64,000 bases of DNA from Bubalus kerabau. Lineage: Eukaryota; Chordata; Mammalia; Artiodactyla; Bovidae. The notes below the pieces were generated by a model, which had not been told where the DNA came from, did not search any database, and saw only the letters and a list, made by a program, of their open reading frames with translations. The translations under genes and the position numbers were made by a program. How positions within the stretch are numbered: the stretch's first letter is position 1; the number at the start of each line of letters is the position of its first letter. Shown here in pieces: positions 47,041 through 59,500 of the stretch. The stretch lies in NCBI RefSeq assembly GCF_029407905.1, contig NW_026577928.1:248001-312000 (forward strand), written 5' to 3'.

Positions 47041-48370
47041 GTTTCCTCGAGCTGCGGCTCCCATTTGGATTTTCTCCCGAGGCACGACGAGGATCTCAGG
47101 GAGCCTCTCGTGCGGCGCCAGGGAAGTCAGGTCTCCATGCGCGTGGCGAGGGGGAGCGCGTCATGGCTCTCGAGTCACGGGGGGGTCTAGGTCCTCGAGA
47201 CGCGTTGAAGAAGGACTCTCGAGGTCATTCTCGGGCGGCGGCGGAGAAACCTCGTTTCCCTCGCCTTCTGCCGGGGACCTTAGGAAACTTCCCAGGGTGC
47301 CTCTGAGAGGCGAGGGATCCTGTGGAGGTGGCGGGGCCCCTCGGTACTCCGCTGGGTCTGGCGCAACGGGAGATGGCCTCACCTCGAGGGGAGGCAGGAA
47401 CCTCAGGCTTCCTCTCCGTTTCGGACTCCTACCGCAGGGTCCCTGCAGAGTTGGGACAGGAGAGTCAGGCCTCGTCTTGTCTGAGGAAGGGAACCCCGCT
47501 TGCCTCTCGAGTTGCTCAGGGTGTCTCAGGCCCATCGTCGAGCTCTGTGTGGAACCCACGGGTCTTTGCGGATGATGCACGGGGGTGGCAGTGCCCGTTC
47601 TTGTTGTGCCTTCACCCACAGGGTTGCCTTCGAAGAGGGGTCCGGGCCGCGGGTCCTTCTCAAGAGCGGACCTGGGAATCGGGGGCGTTCGGCATGTGGC
47701 CCCACCCACGTGGCTCGTCTCGAATTTCCTCGTGAGACCGGCCTCATCCTTAGGTGCCCCGGGAAGGCCTGGAACCCCTTCCAGAGAACGCAGGGGAATC
47801 GACTCTCCTGTCGCGATCAGGAGGGGAGAAGGGGCTCAGAGGAAGCGGTTGCGGGACCCTCGGTGTTCCCCTCGAGGGAACCCGGCGTGTCAGGGAACTT
47901 TTGTGGTTCGCATGAAGGCTGGCAGGATCCTTTCCGCCCTTCAGGGCGGAAGAGGGGACTTCCCTTGAGACGCCGTCCCGGGCAAGGGTCTCATCTTGCC
48001 AAGAGTTTGGAACCACGTGGTTTTTCTTGAGTTGCGGCGGGATCCTCGAGTTACAATGGGGATCTCAGCCTTCCTCTTGGGTTGGCCCTGGGAAGCCCAA
48101 TCTTCCCCTCGAGTTGCAAGGGAAATCTGGGGGTTGCGCTCGAGTCACTGCAGGGCCGAAGAGACCTCACCTAGGCGTGTGTCCAGGACCTACTATTCCT
48201 CTCCAGGGAAAGCAGGCATCTCGGGGTTGCATTCCAGGCTCCCCCGGGGAGTCAGACCTCGTCTCGAGGGGAAGCCAAGGACTCCGCTCTCCTCTCGAGT
48301 CGCGACAAGGATCTGTTGGAGCCCCCTGAGCGGCCTCAACGGAGTCCAGCCTGCTCTTCAGTTTGGAGAG
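47041..48370 (+). repeat. Satellite I, intermediate unit
   Basis: Still recognisably type 1 ('gtctgaggaaggg' at about 47,479) but with clearly more substitutions (for example 'ctcccatttggatttt' at about 47,058 and 'ttttgtggttcgcatgaagg' near 47,900). It bridges the core and the diverged edge. Confidence 0.75.
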
Positions 48371-49735
48371 AGGACTCGTGATTGGTCTCCAGGCCATGCA
48401 GGAATATAAGGCCCTCATCTCACGATGACCGGGGTGTCTCATGTGTTTCCTCGAGCTGCCACGGCAGTGTGGGTTTCCTCACGAGGTACGATGAGGATCT
48501 CAGGGAGCCTCTCGTGCAGTGCCAGGTTAGTCAGGTCTCCATGCGCGTGAAGAGGGGGCGCGTGTCATGGCTCTCGAGTCATGGTAGGGGAATCGCGACT
48601 CAACACATTTTGAAGCACTCTCGAGGTCTTTCTCGAGTCATGGCAGAAAACCCAGGGTTCCCTCGACTTGTGCCTGTGACCTCAGGGAGCTTCTCATTGT
48701 GCCTCTGAGAACTCAGGGATACTGTGGAGTTGGTAGGGGCCTCTCGGGACTCCACTGGGTGTGGTGCAATGGAAGAGGGCCTCATCTCGAGTGGACGCAG
48801 GAACCTCAGGCTTCCTCTCCGTTTCTGACTCGGATCCCATGGTCCCTGCAGAGTAGGGACAAGAGAGTCACACCTAGTCTTCTGTTGAGGAATGGACCTT
48901 CGTTTGCCTTTCGAGTTGTTTACAGGGTGACAGGCCACTTGTCGAAATGTCTGTGGGACCTGCGGGTTTTTCTGGACGATGCACGCGGGTGTCAGTGCCC
49001 CTTCGTGTTGTGCCTTCATCCACAGGTTTTCCTTCAAAGAGGTGTGCTGGCATCGGGTTCTTTTCAAGAGTGGACCGTGAAATTGGGGTCTTTCAGCATG
49101 TGGCACCACCCACGAGGCTACGTCTCGAACTTCCTCATGAGACCGGCCTCATCCTGAGGTGCGCCCGGAAGGTCGGGAACCCCTTGCAGACAGAGAAGGG
49201 GAGTCGACCCTCCTGTCGCAATCAGGAGAGGAGAAGGGGTCAGATGAAGTGGTGCCGGGAACCTCGGTGTTCCCCTTGAGTGAGTCTGGTATGTCGCGGA
49301 ACTTTTGGGGTCGCATCAAGGGTGCCAAGTACCGTTTCGCACTTCAGGATGGAACGTGGGACTTCTCTTGAGATGCTGTAGCGGACAAAGGGCCTCATCT
49401 TGCGATGACGAGGGAAGCACGTGGATTTTCTCGAGTTTCGGTGGGATTCTCGAGTTACGACGGGGAATTCAGGCTTCCTCTTGTGTTGGCCCAGGAAGTC
49501 CAATCTTCCATTCGAGTTGCCAGGGAGAGCTGGGGATTGGGCTCCATTCACTGAAGGGCAAACTAGACCTCATCTAGGCTTGTATCCAGGACTTAATGTT
49601 CCTCTCCATAGGCGACAGGGATTTGGGGTTGCATTCCATACTCACCCGGGGAGTCAGGCCTCATCTCGAGGGGAAGCAAAGGACTCCACTCTCTTCTCGA
49701 GCCGCGACAGGTATCTCTTGGAGCCCACTGAGTGG
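48371..49735 (+). repeat. Satellite I, terminal diverged type 2 unit
   Basis: Type 2 markers return: 'ttgaggaatgg', 'cagatgaagtggtg' and 'gcatcaagggtgccaag'. The unit is cut off at 'cccactgagtgg' (49,735), where a different satellite begins without any linker. Confidence 0.85.
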
Positions 49736-52214
49736 TCTTTGCTCTGTAGGAGAGCTCTAGTGTACATAAGCCTGTACATAAGTGAACACAGACATTCTGT
49801 GTGCATGTTGCTGCGTACCCAAAATAGGGCCACAAGGAGCCTCATGCTCTCCATGCAGCGCGGAAGCTGTGCAGCCACGCAGCAGCTGAAGAATCCAACC
49901 AATTGCTCTTTTCTTACCTCTGACAGAGCACGCATTGCCGTAGCCCTTGGCAGTTTGGAAACACTGGACCCTAACCCCTCTCAAAGTAGGCCTGGGTTCT
50001 AGTTCGAATAGAAAGTTAATAGCGGAGCTGAGGACAGGAACGCGGCAGTCATTTATCACACGCTCCTGCAGCCTGCTACTACAGGGACACTAACGCTAGA
50101 AGCTAGGAATGTCTTTGCAAGGTGCGCAAAGGACAAGGGAGAACCTCGACCCTGACTCTAGTATTTCAGCCCCCTGAGCAGATCTGAGGTTCTCCCGCTG
50201 TAGAAGCTAACCCATTCCTTTCAAATACAGGCTTCCTAACACAGGGCCAGTTGGCTGCTTGCTCTTCCACGAAGCAGGCTTCCTTAACTTGCAAACTGCG
50301 AATTCCGCTTAACAGCCTGGAGGAAAAATCGCTTCTTGCAAGATTTTTTTCAGAGGCTGTATCCCCGGAGCTGGGGCCAAGCTAGGGGACCCATACTGGC
50401 AAGGGAAGGCAAAACCACATCCAATGTCTTTGCTCTGGAGGACAGCTTTGGTGAGCCTAAGTCTTTCAGGAATATTTCTGGCTCCAACAGAGTCAAATTC
50501 TGTGTGTGAAGCTGCACAGCCAAAATAGGGGAACAGAGAGCCTGATTCTCTCTGTGTAGCTTTGAAGCTGTCATTCAAACAACAGCTTGAGAATCCATAC
50601 AATGCTCTCCCTGACTGCTAAGAGAATTCTCATTGCTGTAGTCCTTGACAGTTTGTAGAAATCCGCACCCTAACCCTTCTCCAAGTAGGCCTGGGTCCTA
50701 GCTCGGAACAACAGGCAACGGCGGAGCTGAGGCCAGTAAGGCACAAGTGAGGTCTCACACACTCTTGCAGCCTGATCGTCCAGGAGCAGTAAGGCCTCTT
50801 TTTCCCTGCAGGAGGCTCGCTTGCCTTGCCTCCTGTGAACTGCATTTCCCAGCCTGGGCGCAAAGCTGTTCCTGGAGATTTTTTCTCAGGGGCTGTTTCC
50901 CTGGAGCTGGGTCGGACCTCGGGGGCCCAACTCACAGGGGAAGACAAAACCACATGGACAGGTCTATGCTCTGTAGGAGAGCTCTAGTGAACCTCATCTC
51001 TAAGGAACATTCTTGGCTTCTACAGAGACACCTCTGTGCATGAAGCTACACACCCAACATAGTGGCAAAGGGAGTCTGATTCTCTCCGTGGGTGCTGATG
51101 CTTTGTGGCAAAGCACCTGCTAAGAATCCATCCGCATAGGCTTCCCTCACCTTGACAGAGGTCTCATTGCTGTAGTCCTTGGCAGTTTGGAAAGAAGCAG
51201 ACCCTTACCCTTCACCAAGTAGGCCCTTGTCCTTGTTTGAATGGAAAGGCAGTAGCTGAGCTGAGGCCAGTAAGGCGCCAGTCAAGTCTGACATATTCCC
51301 GATGCCTGCTCCTTCATGGAAAATAACGTTAGAATCTGGGAATGTCTTTGCAAGGCTGGCAAAGGGCAGTCAGGAACCTCGACCCTGCCTCTGGAATTTC
51401 TATCTTCTCAGCACATCCGGAGGTCTCGGTCAGGAGAAACTAACCCATTCCTTGCAAATATAGGCTTCCAAACACAGGCCGGTTGGCTGTCTCTTCTTGC
51501 CGAAGGAAGCTTGCTTATCCCACCTCCTGCGAACTCCGCTTCCCAGCCTGGGGGATAAGAGGTTCTTGGAGATCTTTTCTCAGAGGCTGTTTCCAGGAGC
51601 AGGGGCTGATCCCGGAGACCCACACGCACAGGGGAAGGGAAAACCGCATGGATAAGTCTTTGCTCTCTAGGAGTGCTCTAGTGAACCTCACTCTATGGGG
51701 AATGTTCTTGGCTCCAACGGGGACATCTCTGTGTGGGAAGCTGCATAGCCAACATAGAGACACAGAGACCTGATTCTCTCTGTGCAGCTTTGACGCTGTC
51801 GTTCAAACAACAAATTGAGAATCCACACAATGCTCTCCCTTACCACTGAGAGAGTTATCATTGCTGTAGCCCTTCGCAGTTTCTGGAAATCGGCACACAA
51901 ATACTTCTCCAAGTAGGCCTGGGTTCAAGTTCAGATGAACATGCAATAGCGGAGCTGAGGCCAGTAAGGCACCAGTCAGGTGTCACACACTCTGGCAGCC
52001 TGCTCCTCCAGGGACAGTAAGGCCTCTATTTCCCTTCAGGAGGCTCGCTTGCCTTACTTCCTGTGAACAGCGTTTCCCAGCCTGGGCGGAAAGCAGTTCC
52101 TGGAGATCTTTTCTCAGGGGCTGTTTCTCCGGAGTTGGGGCGGACCTCGGGGACCCAACTCACAGGGGAAGGCAAAACCAAATGGACAGGTCTATGCTCT
52201 GTAGGAGATCTCTA

Positions 52215-52220
52215 GTGAAC
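52215..52220. repeat. Left target-site duplication of solo LTR
   Basis: GTGAAC, identical to 53,521-53,526. The uninterrupted satellite reads 'tctagtgaacctcatctctc', so the hexamer is present once in empty monomers. Confidence 0.9.
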
Positions 52221-53520
52221 TGCCGGGGTCCAGCCCCAGCTGATCCAGGGTATTCGAAGCAGAGACGGCGTAGGCGAGGGTCAGGGAACAACTGCTTAAT
52301 TAAACGTTAATTAAGGATATAAAGAGTAATAAAATGAGGATAGCTCAGTAGGAAAATTCAGTGGAGAAAAGAGGCTGAGTAGCTTGGTTTACGCGGGGGA
52401 CCAATAAAACTTCAAGACAAGAAGCTTGCACCACTTACGTAGGCCGCAGGCGTCCTTCCGTTCTCCCGAAGGAGAGGAGACACTGAGGCCTCCCCGGTCG
52501 GATCTTAGAAGCCCAGGCAAAATTAGTAAGCTTGGTGGGTTCCGCGCTCCAGATGGAGACTCAACCAGAGTGAGAGAGAGAGAGAGAGACATGGGGAGAC
52601 CAGTATTTCGAGAAACTGATCCCAATTCTTTATTTTCCATGGTCTACTTTTATACACTGAGATGTTATGCAAAAGTCACGTGGGGTCAGCAGTCCTGACT
52701 TTTATCAAAGTCAGGTGCTTCATACAAAAGTATACAGAGGTCTTAGGGGTGTTACATCATCTTCTGGCCGGGGGGCCTGCTGACAATTTATGACCCTCTC
52801 CTTGTGACAGCGGTCAGTCAACCAGGACACTTATTTCTCCAGGGGTGATTATTCTTAAAACAGACGCCACCCAAATAAAGTTACATTCCTATAGGGTGAG
52901 GGTGTAGTGGGTTTTAGTTAAGGAAAGAATTTACTTAGCCTAAGGTCTAACGTGATTTATATCAAAGGTTAATACTTATTTCTTCTATATATTCATTAAT
53001 GTGTATAAGGGCAGGGGATGTGGAGACTTAGCAGTAAACATCAGCTCAACAAATGAAAAACCCTTCACCAATATGATTTCTAATCAGCCCATTATACTTA
53101 TACTAATAATTTTCTAACTTTTCTAAGGAACCTGTTTTTAGAAGGTTTAAAGCATCTCGTGCCTCTCATGGTTGGGAGGCTGTGAGCAATCACATGTGGC
53201 CGGACAAGCCTGTCAGGCAGGCTAGAGAACCTTCAGAGGAGTTTGTAGGTTAAAACACTCTTGTCACACCCAGGGGTTTTTATCAACTGGAGCTCTAGGT
53301 TAACTCCTTCTCCGAAAGAGGTGGTGGGGGACAGCCCCCCGTAAAGTCAGAGGTGTAGGTGAGAGCACAAAGTAGTAAGGTAGGCAGGCTCTGGTTATGG
53401 GGGTAGATGCTCGAGGATTTCCAGGGGGACTCCTGAAGCTCGATCCCGCCTTTGCGTATGTCGAGCCTCCTTCCTCATGACCTTTGCCATGGGCGGAGTG
53501 CCTCACTCTGGCCCCCAACA
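52221..53520 (-). mobile_element. Solo LTR related to the provirus LTR
   Basis: 1,300 bp from TGCCGGGGTCC to CCCAACA, TG...CA ends, flanked by a perfect 6-bp duplication. It aligns along its length with the provirus LTRs but with many substitutions and indels, so it belongs to another, probably older, subfamily. On the minus strand it keeps TATAAAA at 52,648-52,654 and AATAAA at 52,629-52,634. A (GA)n run lies at about 52,573-52,588. No internal retroviral sequence is present; it probably arose by LTR-LTR recombination. Confidence 0.92.
52648..52654 (-). promoter_or_regulatory. TATA box of the solo LTR
   Basis: TATAAAA on the minus strand in the context GTGTATAAAAGTAG, with AATAAA 14 bp further downstream. 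This is the same arrangement as in the provirus LTRs. Confidence 0.6.
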
Positions 53521-53526
53521 GTGAAC
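53521..53526. repeat. Right target-site duplication of solo LTR
   Basis: GTGAAC, identical to the left copy; the satellite monomer resumes immediately with 'ctcctctctcagg'. Confidence 0.9.
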
Positions 53527-56500
53527 CTCCTCTCTCAGGAACATTCTTGGCTCCTATCGAGACACCTCTGTGTGTAGCTACACACGCAACGTAGGGGCAA
53601 AGGGAGCCAGATTCTTTCCGTGGGGTGCTGATGCTTTGTGGCAAAGCACCTGCTTGAAAATCCATCAGCTTACGCTTCCCTTGCCTTGACAGAGGTCTCA
53701 TTGCTGTAGCCCTTGGCAGTTTGGAAAGAAGAGGACCCTTACCTCTCATAAAGTGGGCCCTTGTCCTAGTTTGAAAGGAAAGGCAAGAGCTGAGCTGAGG
53801 CCAATAAGGCGCCAGTCAAGTCTGACATATTCCCGAAGCCTGCTCCTTCATGGAAAATAACGCTGTAATCTAGGAATGTCTCTGCAAGGCTGGCAAAGGG
53901 CAGTCAGGAGCCTGCACCCTGCCTCTGGAATTACCGACTTCTGAACAGATCTGGAGGTCTCCCTTAGGGGAAGCTAACCCATTCTTCCAAATAGAGGCTT
54001 CCAAACGCAGGCCGCTTGGCTGCCTCTTGCTCTCTGAAGGAGGCCTGCTTTTCCCGCCTCCTATGAATCCCACATCCCAGCCTCTGGGAAAAGCGGATCT
54101 TGAAGATCTTTTCTCAGGGGTTGTTTCCACGGAGCTGGGGCTAAGCCTGGAGACCCAAACTAACAGGGGAAGAAAAACCACATGTACAAGTCTTTGCTCT
54201 CTAGGAGAGCTCTAGTGAACTTCACTCTGTCACGAACATTCTTGATTCATATGGAGACACCCCTGTGTGCGAAGCTGCGTACCCAACATGGGGGCACAGA
54301 GAGCCTGATTCTCTCTGTGTAGCTTTAAAGATGTCGTTCAAAAAACACCTTGAAAATCCATACAATGCTCTTCCTTACCCGTGACAGAGTTCTCATTGCT
54401 GTAGCCCTTGGCAGTTTTTAGAAATCCGCACCCAAACCCTTCTCCAAGTAGTCCTGGGTCCTAGTTCGGAGGAACATGCAATGGCGGAGCTGAGGCCAGT
54501 AAGGCACCAGTCAGGTCTCACACACTCTGCAGCCTGATCATCCAGGGACAGTAAGCCCTCTTTTTCCCTGCAGGAGGCTCACTTGACTTCCCTCCTGTGA
54601 GCTGCATTTCCCAGCCTGGGGGAAAAGAGGTCCCTGGAGATCTTTTCTCAGGGGCTCCTTCCCCGGAGCTGGGGAGGACCTCGAGGACCCAACTCACAGG
54701 GGAAGGCAAAAGCATATGGACAGGTCTATGCTCTGTAGGAGAGCTCTAGTGAACCTCATCTCTCAGGAACATTCTGGCCTCCTATAGAGACACCTCTGTA
54801 TGTGAAGCTACACACCCAACATAGGGGCAAATGGAGCCTGATTCTCCCCGTGGGGTGCTGATGCTTTGTGGCAAAGCACCTGCTTGATGATCCATACACT
54901 TAGGCTTCCCTCGCCTTGACAGAGGTCCCATTGCTGTAGCCCTTGTCAGTTTGGAAAGAAGAAGACCCTTACCCTTCATAAAGTAGGCCTTTGTCCTAGT
55001 TTGAATGGAAAGGTAATAGCTGAGCTGAGGCCAATAAGGTGCCTGCCAAGTCTGACATACTCCCGTAGCCTTCACCTTCATGGAAAATAACTCTAGAATC
55101 TGGGAATGTCTTTGCAAGGCTGGCAAAGGGCAGTCAGGAACCAGCACCCTGCCTCTGGAATTACCGACTTCTGAGCAGATCTGGAGGTCTCCTTTAGGAG
55201 AAGCTAACCCATTCTTTCCAAATAGAGGCTTCCAAATAGGCCAGTTGGCTGCCTTTTCGCGCCCGAAGGAGGCCTGCTTTTCTCGCATCCTATGAAGCCC
55301 TGTTCCCAGCCTCTGGGAAAAGCGGATCTTGAAGATATTTTCTCAGGGGTTGTTTCCATGGAGCTGGGGCCGAGACCAGAGACCCAATCGCACAGGGGAA
55401 GGAAAACCACATGGACAAGTCTTTGCTCTCCAGGAGACCTCTAAGTGAAACTTACTGTGTCAGGAACGTTCTTGACTCCTATGGAGACACCCCTGTGTGT
55501 GAAGCTGTGTACCCAACAAGGGGGCACACAGGGCCTGATTCTCTCTTTGCAGCTTTGAAGCTGTCGTTCAAACAACAGCTTGAGAATCCATACAATGCTC
55601 TCCCTTACCTCTGAGAGACTTCTCATTGCTGTAGCCTTTGGCAGTTTTTACAAATCCGCACCCAAACCCTTCTCCAAGTAGGCCTGGGTCCTGGTTTGGA
55701 TGGCCATGCAATGGCGGAGCTGAGGTCAGTAAGGCACCAGTCAGGTGTCACACACTCTGGCAGCCTGCTCCTCCAGGGACAGTAAGGCCTATTTTTCCCT
55801 GCAGGAGGCTCGCTTGCCTTGCCTCCTGTGAACTGCGTTTCCCAGCCTGGGCAAAAAGCGGTTCCTGGAGATCTTTTCTCAGGGGCTCTATCCCCAGAGC
55901 TGGGGTGGACCTCGGGGACCCATCTCACAGGGGAAGGAAAAACCACATGGACAGGTCTATGCTCTGTAGGAGACGTCAGTGTGTTTCATCTCTTAGGAAC
56001 ATTCTTGGCTCGTACAGAGACACCTCTGTGTGTAAAGCTACACACCGAACATAGGGGCACAGGGAGCCTGATTCTCTCCGTGGGGTGCTGATGCTTTGTG
56101 GCAAAGCACCTGTTTGAGAATCCATCTGCTTACGCTTCCCTCGCCTTGACAGAGGTCTCATTGCTGTGTCTTTTGGCAGTTGGGAAAGAAGTAGACCCTT
56201 ACCCTTCACCAAGTAGGCCCTGATCCTAGTTTGAAAGGAAAGGCAATAGCTGAGCTGAGGCCAGTAAGGCACCCGTCAACTCTGACATATTCCCGATGCC
56301 TGCTCCTTCATGGAAAATATTGCTAGAATCTAGGAATGTCTTTGCAAGGCTGGCAAAGGGCAGTCAGGAACCTCGACCCTGCCTCTGGAATATCTATCTT
56401 CTGAGCAGATCTGGAGGTCTCCTTCTGGAGAAGCTAACCCATTCCTTGCAAATAGAGGCTTCCAAACACAGGCTAGTTGGCTGCCTCTTCTTGCCTGAAG

Positions 56501-59500
56501 GAGGCTTGCTTTTCCTGCCTCCTATGATCCCTGGTTTCCAGCATGGGGGAAAAGCAGATCTTGGAGATCTTTGCTCAGGGGTTGTTTCCACGGAGCTGGG
56601 GTTGTGCCCAGAGACCCACACATACAGGGGAAGGCAAAACCACATGAACAAGTCTTTGCTCTCTAAGAGAGCTCTAGTGAACCTCAGTCTTTGACGAACG
56701 TTCTTGGCTCCTATGCGGACACCTCTGTGTGTGAAACTGCGTACCCAACATGGCGGCAAAGAGCCTGATTCTCTCTGTGCAGGTTTAATGCTGTCGTTCA
56801 GAAAACAGCTTGAGAATCCATACAATTCTCGCCCTTACCTCTGAGAGAGTTCTCATTGCAGTAGCCCTTGGAAGTTTGTAGAAATCTGCACCTAAACCCT
56901 TCTCCAAGTAGGCCTGAGTCCCAGTTCGGAGGAACAAGCAATGGTGGAGCTAAGACCAGTATGGCACCAGTCAGTTTTCACACACTCTGGCAGCCTGCTC
57001 CTCCAGGGACAGTAAGGCTTCTTTTTCTCTGCAGGAGGCTCACTTGCCTTACTTCCTGTGAACAGCTTTTCCCAGCCTGGGCGAAAAGCGGTTCCTGGAG
57101 ATCTTTTCTCAGAGGCTGTTTTCTCGGAGCTGGGGTGGACCTCGGGCACCCAACTCACAGGGGAAGGCGAAACCACATGTACAGGTGAGCACTCTGTAGG
57201 AGAGCTCTTGTGAGCCTCATCTCTCAGGAACATTCTTGGCTCCTGTAGAGACACCACTGTGTGTGAATCTACACACCCCACATAGGGGCAAAGGGAGCCT
57301 GATTCTCTCCGTGGGGTGCTGATGCTTGGTGGCAAAGAACCTTCCTGATAATCCATCCGCTTATGCTTCCCTCGCATTTACGGAGGTCTCATTGCTGTAG
57401 CCCTCGGCAGTTTGGAAAGAAGAAGACCCTTACCCTTCATAAAGTAGGGCCTTGTCCTACTTTGAATGGAAAGGCAATAGCTGAGCTGAGGCCAATAAGG
57501 CGCCAGTCAAGTCTGACATATTCCCAAAGCCTGCTTCTTCAGGAAGATAACTGTAGAATCTAGGAATGTCTTTGCAAGGCTGGCAAAGGGCAGTCAGGAC
57601 CCTGCACACTGCCTCTGGAATTACCGACTTCTGAACAGATCTGGAGGTCTCCCTTAGGGGAAGCTAACCCATTCTTCCAAATAGAGGCTTCCAAACGCAG
57701 GCCGCTTGGCTGCCTCTTGCTCTCTGAAGGAGGCCTGCTTTTCCCGCCTCCTATGAACCCCACATCCCAGCCTCTGGGAAAAGCGGATCTTGAAGATCTT
57801 TTCTCAGAGGTTGTTTCCACGGAGCTGGGGCCGAGCCTGGAGCCCCAAACGCACAGGGGAAGAAAAACCACATGGACAAGTCTTTGCTCTCTAGGAGAGC
57901 TCTAGTGAACCTCACTCTGTCAGGAACGTTCTTGTTTCCTATGGAGACACCCCTGTCTGTGAAGCTGTGTACCGAACATGGAGACACAGAGTCTGATCCT
58001 CTCTGTGCATCTTTGAAGCTGTCGTTCAAACAACAGCTTGAAAATCCATACAATGCTCTTCCTTACCCGTGACACAGTTCTCATTGCTATACCCCTTGGC
58101 AGTATTTAGAAATCCATACCCAAACCCTTCTCCTAGTAGGCCTGGGTCCTAGTTCAGAGGAACATGCAATGGCGGAGCTGAGGCCAGTAAGGCACCAGTC
58201 AGGTCTCACACACTCTTGCAGCCTGATCGTCCAGGGACACTAAGGCCTGTTGTGCCTTGCAGGAGGCTCGCTTGCGTTACCTCCTGTGAACTGCGTTTGC
58301 CAGCCTGGGGGAATAGCGGTCCCTGGAGATCTTTTCTCAGGGGCTCCTTCCCCTGAGCTGGGGCGGACCTCAGGGACCCAACTCACAGGGCAAGGCAAAA
58401 CCATATGGACAGGTCTATGCTCTGTAGCAGACTTCTAGTGAACCTCATCTCTCAGGAACATTCTTGGCTCCTATAGAGACACTTCTGTGTGTGAAGCTGC
58501 GTACCTAACATAGGGGCACAGAGAGCCTGATTCTCTCAGTTCATTTTGACCCTGTCGTTCAGAAAACAGCTTGAGAATCCATAAAATGCTCTCCCTGACC
58601 GCTGAGAGAATTCTCACTGCTGTAGCCCTTGGCACTTTGTAGAAATCCGCAGCCAAACGCTTCTCCAAATCGGCCTGGGTCCTAGTTCGGAGGAACAGGC
58701 AATGGTGGAACTGAGGCCAGCAAGGCAACAGTCAGGTTTCACACACTCTGGCAGCCTGCTCCTCCAGGGACAGTAAGGCCTCTTTTTCTCTGCAGGAGAT
58801 TCGCTTGCCTTACTTCCTGTGAACAGCGTTTCCCAGCCTCAGCGAAGCCGTTCCTGGAGATCTTTTCTCAGGGACAGTTTCCCCGGAGGTGTGGTGGACC
58901 TCGAGGACCCAACTCACAGGGGAAGGAAAAACCACATGGACAGGTCTATGCTCTGTAGGAGAGGTTTAGTGAACCTAATCTCTCAGGAACATTCTTGGCT
59001 CCTATAGAGACAACTCTGTGTGTGAAGCTACACTCCCAACATTGGGGAACAGGGATCTTGGTTCTCTCCGTGGGGTGCTGATGCTTTGTAGCAAAGCACC
59101 TGCTTGAGAATCCGTCCTCTTAGGCTTCCCTCGCCTTGACAGAAATCTCATTGCTGTAGCCCTTGGCAGTTTCAAAGAAGAAGACCCTTACACTTCATAA
59201 ACTAGGCCCTTGTCCTAGTTTGAATGGAAAGGCAATAGCTGAGCTGAGGCCAATAAGGAGCCAGTCCCCTCTGACACATTCCCGAAGCCTGCTCCTTCAT
59301 GGAATATAACTCTAGAATCTTGGAATGTCTTTGCAAGGCTGGCAAAGGGCAGTCAGGAACCAGCACCCTGCCTCTAGAATTACCGACTTCTGAGCAGATC
59401 TGGAGGTCTCCTTTAGGAGAAGCTAACCCATTCCTTCCAAATAGAGGCTTCAAAACACAGGCAGGTTGGCTGCCTTTCGTGCCCGAAGGAGGCTTGCTTT

